A stretch of DNA of 64,000 bases from Phallus indusiatus (lineage: Eukaryota; Basidiomycota; Agaricomycetes; Phallales; Phallaceae). A program made the position numbers and the translations under genes. The notes below the pieces were generated by a model. The model had not been told where the DNA came from, did no database searches, and saw nothing but the letters and a program-made list of their open reading frames with translations. The stretch is from NCBI GenBank assembly GCA_027605045.1, contig JAQFWX010000014.1, positions 927,391 to 991,390 on the forward strand. The letters run 5' to 3'. Below are positions 36,946 through 47,385 of the stretch, one piece after another; positions within the stretch are counted from its first letter, which is position 1; every line of letters begins with the position of its first letter.

Positions 36946-39900
36946 TTGTCCCTCTCCATTGCACCCCACATAATGCCTCCCCGACCACACCCTCTTCCCA
37001 AGATGTCCGACGCAGATCGACTTGCTGCACGAGGTGGTTCCGCCCTCATCGCGAGTAGAATGGAACAACATGACGATCGCGTCGTTCTCAAAAACATCGT
37101 CAAGTCAACGGTCGTGGCCCAGGAACGTGTTCGTCGACGGTTTATCGAGTTCTTGAAACACATGTCCGACGCGGATCCCGGGTTTCTCGGCACTTTCCAC
37201 CTAGGGTACAATGCTCCCGAGGACGTTCTCGCCCGGGGTGCACCCGTGCCCCCAAAACGTATGTCCAACTCCATTGTACATTCAATCCGACGCTCACAAA
37301 CTTTAGCCATACTCTTCGGCTTCATTGACTATCTCGCTCAGGTCTGCGCCGGGAGTTTTCAAGAGACCATGACGGTACAGTCCCTGATCACTATGGTGAG
37401 GTTATTCGTTGGTATGGTCAGTATCTTCGATCCATCACACATTTCATGCACCCATTGACAATGCACCAGTTCCATTGCCAGACCAACACTATGCTCCCGT
37501 CTGATCTAACGTGCGCGCTCACCTTGGTGAGTCCTCTTATATCATGGAATCTAATTTGTGTTTAATTCACGCGTTTTAGTACGCCAGGATCGACTGCGCC
37601 ACTACCTTCAAGTTGACGACCCAAGTCCACAATCGGCCGGTCGCAGATGGAGTAGACGTTCGTCTACTCCAGAAGCAATTATGGGCGAAGGACGATCCCA
37701 TTCCTTCGACCCGCATGGTATGATTATCTCCATAAGTCATATATCTCGCTAATAAGTTTTTTTCTTTGTTTTCAGCGCCGTCAGATTGCGGCCTTTATCA
37801 CACTGGCGTCGTCGACTGCGAGTCGGGCAGGCACCATCGTCGAGTCGTCGTGTTATCAGAACAGCAATGAGGCATTGACCTATGGCGTAAGTCCCAATTC
37901 ATATCGTCATATTCTCATAGGTTCATAATTGAATATAGGATATACAATGGTACATCTTACCAGCGCGAAGTGCTTCCACCGCGTCTGATGCCATCACCTG
38001 GTCAGCTGATGTACCACAGCTTGTCCTCAAAATCAGGTTTGATTTGCTTAAAGGAAAGCGGTCAAATGAAGCCGAATTGTGAGTTATTAACACCTCCTGT
38101 GATCTTATCCCTCATATGTATATTCTTTAGTTATGAGTTTGTTGTCAAGCCGGAAGCTTTGGAAGACATTGGCATTTGCGCGAACACGAACTTGCTGCTC
38201 CTAGCCCTCGAGGACCAAATCTTCGAGGTTATCCACGACTTGGACGACCTGTTCCTGTTCATGATGACACCAATGCCTGTTCGCCTGTGTGTCAAACAGG
38301 ATAAACTTGGCCTCCCCGTGCTGCGTGCCTACCTTCCTCACAGCTGGAACATCTCACCCGACCAAGCGCTGACATATGACAGCTTGTTGTATCAATTACA
38401 GAAGCTGTCCATTCGTGCAGGCTTTCCAGGTTTGTCTGTTTCATTTTGAAAAGAAAAATTACTAAACGCTAATCGATAATTGTAGAAAAAATCACCGGGA
38501 ACGTCTTCCGCCGAATGGGGGCAAACCTTTTGGAGGAAAACGGTGCAACCGCCGAGCAACGTCGTCAAGTCACGGGACATGACGTTCGCTCCAAGATATT
38601 CGTGAGTATCTGTAACGTTCCCATGAGCTTTTTATCTCGACTAGCCATTTACATTTGGAATGTTATCTAGGCCCGATACCAGCGCTCGCTTGTTCACCTC
38701 GACCTAGCAGGAATAGCCATGGGTCGGCAGCAGTGCCTCGACGCCGTCAAGGAACGTATACTTTTCTTTCTTTGTTACATTGTGGAGTGAGACTGACACG
38801 CTTGGCAGGCTGTTGGCAGGCTGTCGCTCAATGCTGACAAGTCCGCCCCGATCAGCTTGTCGCCTGCTGGGAACGAGAGGGTGTGGCAGGATGAGGAGGT
38901 GCAAGCTGCCGTGGGTGTACAAGAACAGGTGCGAGTCCACGACGTCGTGATAGTGGTGTATTATAGTCTGAACATACATGATAGGCAAAGCAAAAAGCTA
39001 TCGCGGTCCATGGTTCTTTGACCAAGGCTGACAAGAGTGCCGAAGGTGACGCCTATCGGGAAGCCTACAAGAACAGGTGCAACGTCGTGCGCCGGCTCCA
39101 ACGATTCGAATTCGAGCAGGAGCGCGCTCAGTGGTTCTCGCTGAAGGACGAGCGCGTGATGGACCAGATAGCGCAGGAGGTACATGAATATCTCATTTCT
39201 ATGATATTCTTCTTTACCCATGAGCACATTCAGAGTAACAGTGGTAATGGCGAGAGCGACCAGTTCGTGAATGCATATCTTCCCGATGAGCATCAAGAGC
39301 AAGATATCAACAATCTCCATTTTTCGGCTCTTTACGAAACATCTGGCCACATGGACATCAACAACCTCACTGGAGCAAACATCCTCGAAGGTGGAGCCAT
39401 TAATTATCTGCGCGAGACCGATGTCGGACTTGCCCCTGCCGACCATTGTACCCGACTCGCAATCTATATCGAACCAGATTATGATCCGTCGCATCACTAT
39501 CCGTCAAACATTCTCTTCCTCCTGTTTGGCGGAATATCGGGCAACTCCCTTGAGGACCGTTTCGACCTTCTCCGTCTTCTTCAGAGCTTACCAGCCAAGA
39601 AGACGATCCCTCGCTCACACTTTGATTCCTTGTATTACCGCAATGAAGCACCCACGGTTGACATGAAGTGCCCTCTTGATAATACTGACATGAAGTCATA
39701 TTCCATTCATTTCGTGTGCTCTCCTTTTGCTAAAGTCACCTATACAGAGTAATGACAGCCAGCCAGCGTGCAATCCATCTCCATAGCTGTACAATCACAC
39801 TATGTCAGGGACTGGCGGACTCTATACAAGAGCATCAATATCCCATGCCCGCGACTTGCCCTTGGAGTAATTGCCACCATCAACTCACGGATTTCAAAAA

Positions 39901-40844
39901 GTGGAAGAAGCACCTACACATGCACTTTCATATTCCGATGGAGAACCAGGGTAAAGTGCGCTGTGATATCTCCGGTTGCCTCGAGGAGACCTTGTGAGTC
40001 TATCGTTTAGATCGTTTGATAAGTATATTCATTATAATGTAGTTTGTACAATATGGACGATGTTCGTCGTCATGTCATGGACGTCCACAAGCTGGCAACT
40101 GAGGCAAAAGGTTTCGTGGAGTTTTGTTATTGGTGCCATTACTGGTACGTGTACCATTGGGATAGTTTGAAGTCTCTCATTCAAAAGATGTTTAGGTTCT
40201 TCGACTCTGCCGATTGGACTTTTCACCAGCGTAAGCATCACAACACCCTGTTCGGAACTATCGAGCGCTGCAAAGCAAACATATCACTGGCGGCCGTGGT
40301 GACAACCGGCATTACTGTAAAGCCTGGTCTATGCCCTGTGTGTATAGCTGATGAAAGCAAGCCCATTGATCAGAGAATGCACCAGTTCGACTCTTTCTTT
40401 CTTTATTTTCAAGCAATTCTCTAATCTCGTCTTGACTCTCGTAGACACAGTTCTTCATCAAACCTTACTCGCCATTTGATTAACTGTCATCACGCTCAGC
40501 TTATTTCTCAAAATGTTATCCAATGTGGGTTGACCTGCTGTCGCGATGTTTCTTCATTTTCTTCCATTATAAGTTATTATAATCACGTCATTTCGGCTCA
40601 CGAAATCCCTCTCGGCGGGAAACGAGGCGGCGAGAAGTTGCTTGATGGCACTTGGAAGCCTGTCACTCTCCAATCACTGGATGATCTAGCCGTCAAGCCG
40701 AGGTCAGTCAAGCAAAAGAGGAAAGTCGGTCAGTCATCTGGGGAAGCTAGCTCGTCTTCTCCTCAGGACCTCAAACAAACCGTCCCCAGTCCTTCTCCCG
40801 ATCGTGGGCCTCTTGATAAGAAGAGGTGTCTCCGGCGAAATTGA
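36946..40844 (+). CDS. DUF3435-like tyrosine recombinase fused to C2H2-type zinc fingers
   Basis: Large multi-exon gene, probably the coding part of a mobile element. Early exons: 36946-37395, 37470-37525, 37580-37717 and onward past 38680. The recombinase core shows box I as STASRAGTIVES (Arg codon 37824-37826). It then reads LTYDSLLYQLQKL...AGFPEKITGNVFRRMGAN with the second Arg at 38509-38514. QVTGHD places the His at 38578-38580, and FARYQRSL places the candidate nucleophile Tyr at 38677-38679. After 39752 come Cys/His clusters: CPWSNCHHQLTDFKKWKKH, CDISGCLEETL...H, FCYWCHYW and CPVCIADES...H. A Ser/Pro/Lys tail ends the protein. An in-frame stop at 39750 overlaps an ATG at 39752, so a hidden intron or two separate proteins are possible. 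Alternative starts are 36973 and 37003. Confidence 0.7.
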
Positions 40845-40992
40845 GCAACCCTTTTCTTATTTCCGGTGATTTTTTTTAGTAGAGATTACAATAATACAAC
40901 AATTGCTTGGGAAAGAGAACAGAGGTGGATGGTATTTTTCAATATACCATAGTACTTTATCTATGAAAAATATACGCCCTTTGACTTTGCTT

Positions 40993-41067
40993 TGACTCGT
41001 CTCGGAAGCAAACCTAACACTTACCAAATGCAGTAGGTCGATTCAAACTCAGTTAGGTCCTAATGGG
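40993..41067 (+). repeat. 75-bp direct repeat, left copy
   Basis: Starts TCGTCTCGGAAGCAAACC and ends GTTAGGTCCTAA. It lies 150 bp after the stop of the recombinase gene and is repeated, about 90 percent identical, at 41815-41884. Confidence 0.7.
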
Positions 41068-41923
41068 CCTTGCAGGGTCACCTATTATAGGTGTGGGGTT
41101 CCCCGGGGGTGGAGAAAAATTAATTCAAAATTAATTCAAAATTAAATAAAAATTAAATAAAATTCCCCGTGAAAAGTTGAGAATTTCGCCAGTATACATA
41201 CACAAAAATTTAAGATACCAACTACTGAGCTAGACATAGGGATTAATGTAGCCTTGAGCTCAAAATGACGTAGGTGCATGCCTTTTTTATCCATTTTTTT
41301 TCTTCGCGGCGGCTGCCGCCGCCGCACCTTCAACGCCATCTCAGCAATATCTGAATACATACTTGAACAAAAAGTAAGAGTCTTTCCATTTTCTTTTTGA
41401 GAATATTTCTCTCTCTCTTATTTAATATTTTAATGTTCAATTTTGACTGCTTTATATCAAAGGTATAACTCACCGGCATACCATATTACCAAAGATACTG
41501 GCACCAGGCAGTCATGTGTATATGCATTGATTGTACAGTTCTAATAACATAATTTTTTTCAGACATTTAGATTGGAGTTTTACTTCTTAATTCTAGTTCA
41601 CAATCAACAGAGATGAGCTCTAAAAAATATAAAAATATAATTTCCTTATTTTGAAACTTTTTTTAAAACTTTTTAGGTGAAAAAACAGTGCTGTGCAAAC
41701 TTCTCTCTAAAGAAATCAAAAAATATCATTATAATCTACTATATACACACAAAGATCGTCAAAATATCTTCATTATGAAGAAGAATGTTGATGGAAAAGC
41801 TCGAGACGAGGCGGATTCGTCTCGGAAGCAAACCTAACTCTTACCAAATAGGGTAGGTCGATTCAAACTCAGTTAGGTCCTAAAACGCCCACACCTATAA
41901 TAAGTCTCCCGCCCTGCACAAGG
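41064..41923 (+). mobile_element. Possible non-autonomous DNA element with inverted-repeat arms
   Basis: The left arm (41064-41097) contains CCTTGCAGGGTCACC and TATTATAGGTGTGGG. The right arm (41888-41923) contains the reverse complement in diverged form: CCCACACCTATAATA, then CCCTGCACAAGG. The 790 bp between the arms are very AT-rich, with repeated AATTAAAT-type words near 41118-41160, and contain no gene. No clear target duplication was found, and the element boundaries are uncertain. Confidence 0.45.
41815..41884 (+). repeat. 75-bp direct repeat, right copy
   Basis: Second copy of the repeat at 40993. It lies inside the right arm of the inverted-repeat structure, while the left copy lies outside the left arm. 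This arrangement suggests a duplication of an element end, not a simple target duplication. Confidence 0.7.
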
Positions 41924-42080
41924 ATGAATCGATGACACGCTAGTACAGAGTGGACGACCTTTGGGTCGCAATATTTGTTTTATTTTATCTGCATGTAAAT
42001 AAATACACACATACGAGGAAGAAGATAGCAAATTGTTTTAACATGAAAAAATCCAACCTCTATTTGCTAATTATAACTCG

Positions 42081-42838
42081 TGTCACGCCACTTTGAAATT
42101 TAGTACAAATGCTTTTTACCAACCGTGACCCGGTCTTCACAATTTATTCCCTTTATAAAACGGTTGAGTGTTGCACCGCGAACATGCTGTTGTCAGCCGT
42201 GGTGTCAAGGTCCGAGTCTTCGGATGAGTTCGAGGGGTTCGAGAACGAGTTCGAGATCGATGAGGAACTTGGCTTCAACGTATGTGTTGCGCCCGCTCCG
42301 GAAGGTCTGAGTTGTTCCTCGATTTGATTCGGTAACGACAAGTACTCACGACAATGATGTCCGACCACGATGACAATAACTTCGTCGGCGCAGACGACGA
42401 AGTTCGAGATCGAAGAAGAAGTTCGAGACAACTTTAAAGAAGTCGTCGAGCAAGAATCAGATAAAGAGAATATATTGAAACGAACCAAAGTTCGATTTCA
42501 AGACGACCCTAACTATGTATTTTACATGGGTTTATATACATATTCTAGAGTCAGGGTCGAAGACAAAGAAATACAAGTTAGGAAAGTATTTCTTGCTTAC
42601 ATAATCGAACTCATGGAAAACATGAGTTTTCACTAACTAAGAGATTAAACAAAGGGAAATAATACGACGTCATGAGAACCTCTTATATAAGTCGTTCTAG
42701 AATGGATCGTTAGTCTAGACGCTAGTCTAGGCTCGATCAGTTCGAGTGTAGTTCGGGTTCGGTTCGTCGAAGAGGTTCGGTCGTAAATAGTTCGTCGGAA
42801 ACGTATCGGAATCGAAGTCATGATTTCGGATCATGACA
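42081..42838 (+). mobile_element. Possible long solo LTR (758 bp)
   Basis: Starts TGTCACGCC and ends ATCATGACA, so it has TG...CA ends with a 5-bp inverted TGTCA/TGACA. The interior is rich in TTCGAG/TTCGTC words and contains a TATA-like TCTTATATAAG. The right end abuts exactly the first base that matches the recombinase gene (42839). No matching 5-bp target duplication is seen, so this could be an LTR left after a deletion. Confidence 0.35.
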
Positions 42839-43571
42839 CGTGGTGACAACAGGGTTTACGATAAAGCCTGCTCTATGTTCAGCTTGCATGGCTGACCAGG
42901 ATAAACAAATTGATCAGAGGATGCACCAGTTCGCCTTTTCCTTCGCATCATCCAAATGATGTCCTCACTTTTGTTGCTATTCAGATACAGCTCCTCGTCC
43001 AACCTCAATAGCCACCTTGTTAACTGCCATCATGCTCAGCTCGCGGATCTGGCTGTCATACGATGTGGTATCGCTACTTGTCACGAAACTCCCGCATTCG
43101 ACTCGGTGCTGTCGTATATAATCATCTTATCAGTTCACATCACATTCCTCTCGGCGGTATTAAGCGGGGCGGTCAAGAGTTAGGCGATGGAACTTGGACG
43201 CCTGTCCTCCTCAAGACTATTGATGACCCTCGGTGGCAAATGAGGCGGCGAGAAGTTGCCTGATGGCACTTGTAAGCCTGTCACTCTCGAAACACTCGAT
43301 AATCTAGCTGTCAAGCCGAGTTCAATCAAGCAAAAGAAGAAAGTCGGTCAGTCATCTGGGGAAGCTAGCTCCTCTGTCCCCAAGCCGTCTTTTACTCAGA
43401 ACCTCAAACGAACCGTCCCCAGTCCTTCTCCCGATCGTGCGCATCTTGTTAAGAAGAAAAGTCTTCGGCAAATTATTACAACCCCTTCTCCTTCTCGTTT
43501 CCCTTCCACTTCTTCTGGGCAACCTGTCAAGGAACAGATGATCAGAACGTATCTAATGAATTGCCGGGTTC
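42839..43571 (+). pseudogene. Recombinase/zinc-finger gene fragment A (C-terminal part)
   Basis: Matches 40295-40844 of the full gene: VVTTGFTIKPALC-like sequence, the last Cys/His clusters, and then the Lys/Ser/Pro tail (KQKKKVGQSSGEASSS). A segment is duplicated within it: GGQELGDGTWTPV at about 43165-43205 is followed at 43235-43280 by a second version of the same region. The frame is broken. After the tail it continues further than the full gene, until the fold-back element interrupts it. Coding-like sequence may resume at 43731-43815. Confidence 0.75.
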
Positions 43572-43731
43572 TGTCGCAAAAATCTTAAGTGGTTTATATT
43601 GATTTATAAATGAGTCAAGGCGCTAACTTCACATTTTATCGGTTTACAATTCTTTATTAACCGATAAAATGTGATAAAATGTGAAGTTAGGGACTTGACT
43701 CATTTATAAAGCCCTTTCGATTTTTGCGACA
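43572..43731 (+). mobile_element. Fold-back MITE, 160 bp
   Basis: Almost the whole element is an inverted repeat. The ends are TGTCGCAAAAATC and its exact complement GATTTTTGCGACA. Longer internal arms carry TTTATAAATGAGTCAAG and CTAACTTCACATTTTATC, separated by a short loop. It has no coding capacity. It interrupts recombinase fragment A. No obvious target duplication (left CCGGGTTC, right ATTATTAT). Confidence 0.8.
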
Positions 43732-44200
43732 ATTATTATATTCAACATCCAAGCCCATCCCGAAAAAGTTTCAAAAGGAAACAGTTCATCCCTCTCCGAA
43801 ACCGCAGTCTGTGAGTACCTCCAAGTTCCCTTTATATCTGGCTTAGCCTGAGTACGTTCCCCGCAGCAGGTGAGAGAGAAGGCCGGGATTGCCACCTCAA
43901 GTAAGACATTGAAGGAGAATTTTTGATGTCTTGTGCTGCTGATTTCATGATAAAACCAACAATTTCCGCTCTTAGATCTTGAAGCGTTTATCCAAATCTC
44001 CCCCGTTCTATGAAATTGATAAAGAGGAATTGTTTAGTGAGGAAATAAGATGGAATTAGGCTCGTGTTTAATTTTGTCTTGGAACTGCGAAGCTGGACAG
44101 ACTTGTGCTGAAGATACATACTATTGCCGTCTCCTGTTCTCAGTCAGCCCAGTCGACTCGCCGGTTCCTCAGGTTTTTTTTTTCAGTATTATTTGAACGC
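43732..44200. other. Spacer between recombinase fragments
   Basis: About 470 bp. The first 90 bases may continue the broken recombinase tail. The rest shows no similarity that I can name. Confidence 0.4.
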
Positions 44201-45225
44201 TGTCACCGGGAATGTCTTCCGCCGAATGGGGGGCGAACTTTCTGGAGGACGGCGCAACCGCCGAACAACGTCGTCAATGTCATGGGACATGACATTCTCT
44301 CAAAGATGTTTGTGAGCATCTACATTTTCGTGAGCTTTTTATCGAGATAGAGGAGACCGATGTCGGATTTGCCCCTGCCGACAGTCGTACCCAACTCGCA
44401 ATCGACATCGAACCTATTTATGACCCCTCGCATCACTATCCGTCAAACATCCTCTCCCTCCTATATGACCGAATATCGGACAACTCCCTTGAGGATCGTT
44501 TCGATTTTCTGAATCTCCGTCTTCTTCAAAGCTTACCAGCCAAGACGATCCCTCGCTTCCACTTTGATTCCTTATATTACCGTAATCAAGCACCCACGGC
44601 TGACATGAAGTCATATTCCATTCATTTCGGGTCCTCTCCTTTTGCTAAAGTCACCTATACAGGGCAATGACGAACAGCGAACGTGCTATCCATCTCCACA
44701 ATCGCACAATCAAACTGACCCAGGCACAGGCGGACTCTCTACAAGAGGTTCAATATCCCATGCCCGCGACTTGCCCTTGGAGTAATTGCCACCATCAACT
44801 CACGGATTTCAAAAAGTGGAAGAAGCACCTACACATGCTCTTCCATATTCCGATGGAGAACCAAGGTAAAGTGCGCTGCGGTACTATCTCCGGTTGCCTC
44901 AAGGAGACCTTGTGAGTCTATCATTTAGATCGCTTGATAAGTATATTTATAATATGGATGACGTTCGTCGTCAAGGTCATGAACCACCACGAGCTGGCAA
45001 TTGAGGCGAAAGGCTTTGTGGAGTTTTGCTATTGGTGCCACTACTGTTAGGTATGTGTACTACCATTGGGATCGTTTGAAGTCTCTCATTCAAAAGATGT
45101 TTAGGTTTTCGACTCTGCCGATTGGACTTTACACCAGCGTGGCCATCACAACACCCTGTTCGGACCTATTGAGCACTGCAAAGCAAACACTATGATGGAC
45201 CGGATAGCGCAAGCTGGAAGTCCTC
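44201..45225 (+). pseudogene. Recombinase/zinc-finger gene fragment B (middle part, broken)
   Basis: Matches the full gene from about 38486 (ITGNVFRRMG region and the GH box) to about 38640. It then jumps, by a deletion of about 770 bp, to 39411-40281 (the TDVGFAPADS region and the first three Cys/His clusters, including CPWSNCHHQLTDFKKWKKH). The deletion removes the exon with the candidate nucleophile tyrosine. At 45190 it switches to a short stretch resembling 39157-39180. Frameshifts are present, so it cannot encode a working recombinase. Confidence 0.8.
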
Positions 45226-45413
45226 ATATTGCAAGCCTGAGTACCGTGCACATTGCAGCTTAAGCTTTCCTGACAAGATAATTCATCGAAAAATACAAGG
45301 ATCAAGCATTTACACAGTACTAAGAATGTTTATATATATAAGTTCGATAAAAATAATTATCATGTCTGTCCCAGTGTCCTCCCAGCGTACTATGTCAGTG
45401 TAAAAGTCAGCTA

Positions 45414-46830
45414 TCACATGGTATATTTCCTAATAGTACCAGCACGTCGAGCTTCTTTGATGCGCTGATAAAAAGGAACAGGAACGGAAGATACGGTAAC
45501 AAAGCTTGAGGCCGTCGATAACGAAGTTTGATCTGTATACAACTGAGGCACTACGTCCCCAAAAAAATCATCAGTACTGAACCAAAACCTGGCTAATTGT
45601 ATCACGAAGAGTACGTACCTTCAACTGGAGAGTTACGACCATGACGGTATTCCAATATAGGTGACCTGACCGCAGTTTCTTCCGAAAGATCCTCCAATGA
45701 TCCTGGATCGTTTCGACGCAAGTGAGATATTCCCACTTGTGCTATGGTCGGACTGTAAGGTCCTCTGTCTTCCAGTGCTTGCCGTACAAATTTTTCAAAA
45801 TGGGGTAATCGATCTTTGGAGTATTTTTTTCTGAAGTGACGTCTGAGAATGACGAACATTCCAGCGAAAAGTAGGAGAACGAATGATATGACTCCAAATA
45901 CGATGCCGATAATGTCTGAATTTTCGGAATTCTGATGGTTTGTATTTGAGAGGTCTAGAGCCGAAGGAAGGTTGAGTTGCCTATGTTGGGGATTTTGTTA
46001 GAATTATGGAGAGGGAAATTGAGCGAGATCAACTATATTTACACAGCTAGAGTTGTCTGCACCGTCGTCGACCATTCTAATGTACCTGACGTCATTGTTC
46101 CTAGTGGAATCGTCATCCTATGTAGGCGATTCCAAGTCAATTGCTCATTCTGAAGAATAAATAATATACCAGTCTTACGTCACGACTAAGGTTGTAGTTG
46201 AAGTCAACGTACTGCCGGGTTCGGAGGGGCCATCTGACATTGTGGAGAGCGTAACATTGTTAGGTTGATTCGGAGATAACGGGGTTGTCGGTGTTGTGGG
46301 AGTTGTTAAGATGATTGGAGTGGTATTTAATTGCTCTGTTGCTTTTATTGGGGATGATTTACAACATCTAGTGAACTGACGAAAGTCAACGTACGATCGT
46401 TAAACACAGGGTTGTTTGTCGAAAATTTAGAAGTACTGTTGGATGTAGGGCTAGCGAGGGTCGACGAAGGTGTGCTAGTACTCGGTGCAGAAGTATTACT
46501 AGTAAAGGCTGATGACTTAGGACGGCTCGAAAAAGAAGAATTTGGCGTCGTGTTTGTAGTACCATTGTTTGAAACCGGAAATGGTCTATGAAACTATTGT
46601 GAAGATGAACAGGGTTCGCTAGGTTTACAAACTCACGTCGGAATAACATTAGACCCGAATGTGTTTGAAGTCTCTAGACCTAGACCACCTGCATCCATCA
46701 ATCCTTGCAGAACGAGATAGCAGAGAAAGCCAACGTCAATGTCAGCACTGAAGTACAACCCTGGTCAGCAACGGATGGAGATGAGGTCGCATACGCATAC
46801 AGCCATCATCTCATCCATTAGCGCTGCTGA
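45414..46830 (-). CDS. Ser/Thr-rich single-pass membrane protein
   Basis: A family not recognised by name, of a type common in Agaricomycetes. The outer part is rich in Ser, Thr, Pro and Asn and probably O-glycosylated (NNGTTNTTPNSSFSSRP, then LTTPTTPTTPLSPNQPNN). One strong transmembrane helix follows (IIGIVFGVISFVLLLFAGMF, about 45920-45860), with a basic stop-transfer RRHFRKKYSKDR. The cytoplasmic tail begins LPHFEKFVRQALEDRGPYSP and ends at 45414. Exon joints near 46625, 46390, 46330, 46180 and 45610 are clear or likely. The first exon and signal peptide were not resolved, so the 5' limit is approximate. The last intron is unusually short (26-38 nt) whichever acceptor is used. Confidence 0.65.
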
Positions 46831-47385
46831 TGAGAACCTGAGATATTTTCTACCAAGTAGCCCACTAACCGCCAGAAATAGATTTTCAGTCTTCTTAAAT
46901 CAGTGATACAACCCAAAGACATAGATACTCCGATGATACTATGTCATAAAAATTAATGAGATACAGATAGTCGCCCAGTTGTTAGACGACTCGGCAGCTC
47001 AAGTGCAAATAAATGTAAATCAGCGCGCGCCAAGCTGTGGTTTATCAACAATTTCTCAGGTGAAAGTGCGTTTCTATTTATAAATCCACGCTGTCAAGTA
47101 GATTGGGTTTTCGGGCTGCGAAATTGCTTGTGAAATCGCTCGTGAATCAGCGACGATCATCAATTTGGCTATGAAAGAACTTGTTGGGGCCCAATTACGT
47201 TTGGTTGACCAGAGAGAAAAAATTGCCAGTCCATTAGAGTCTCATATCGGATTATACAAATTCTATGTTAGGCTTACTCAAACAAACCCATGGAAACGAC
47301 AATTCAAGCTTCAAGGTCCATTGCGCACAAGTTTGGCACCTGCAGCGCTTAGTTCCCGCAGTTCATTAAACGAATCCCCACGGAG

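Noticed and set aside
39976..40424. Alternative frames in the zinc-finger part of the recombinase gene as separate small genes
   Set aside because: Only the frame with ordered Cys/His pairs is shared with fragment B. The others are not conserved between the copies.
41813..41890. tRNA-like T-arm in GGTCGATTCAAACTC of the 75-bp repeat
   Set aside because: No acceptor, D or anticodon stem can be paired around it on either strand.
36946..45225. A Starship element
   Set aside because: Starships are described from Pezizomycotina, and the captain lies at the 5' end of long cargo. Here no cargo boundaries, no target duplication and no typical captain tail are visible. Only the recombinase core is comparable.
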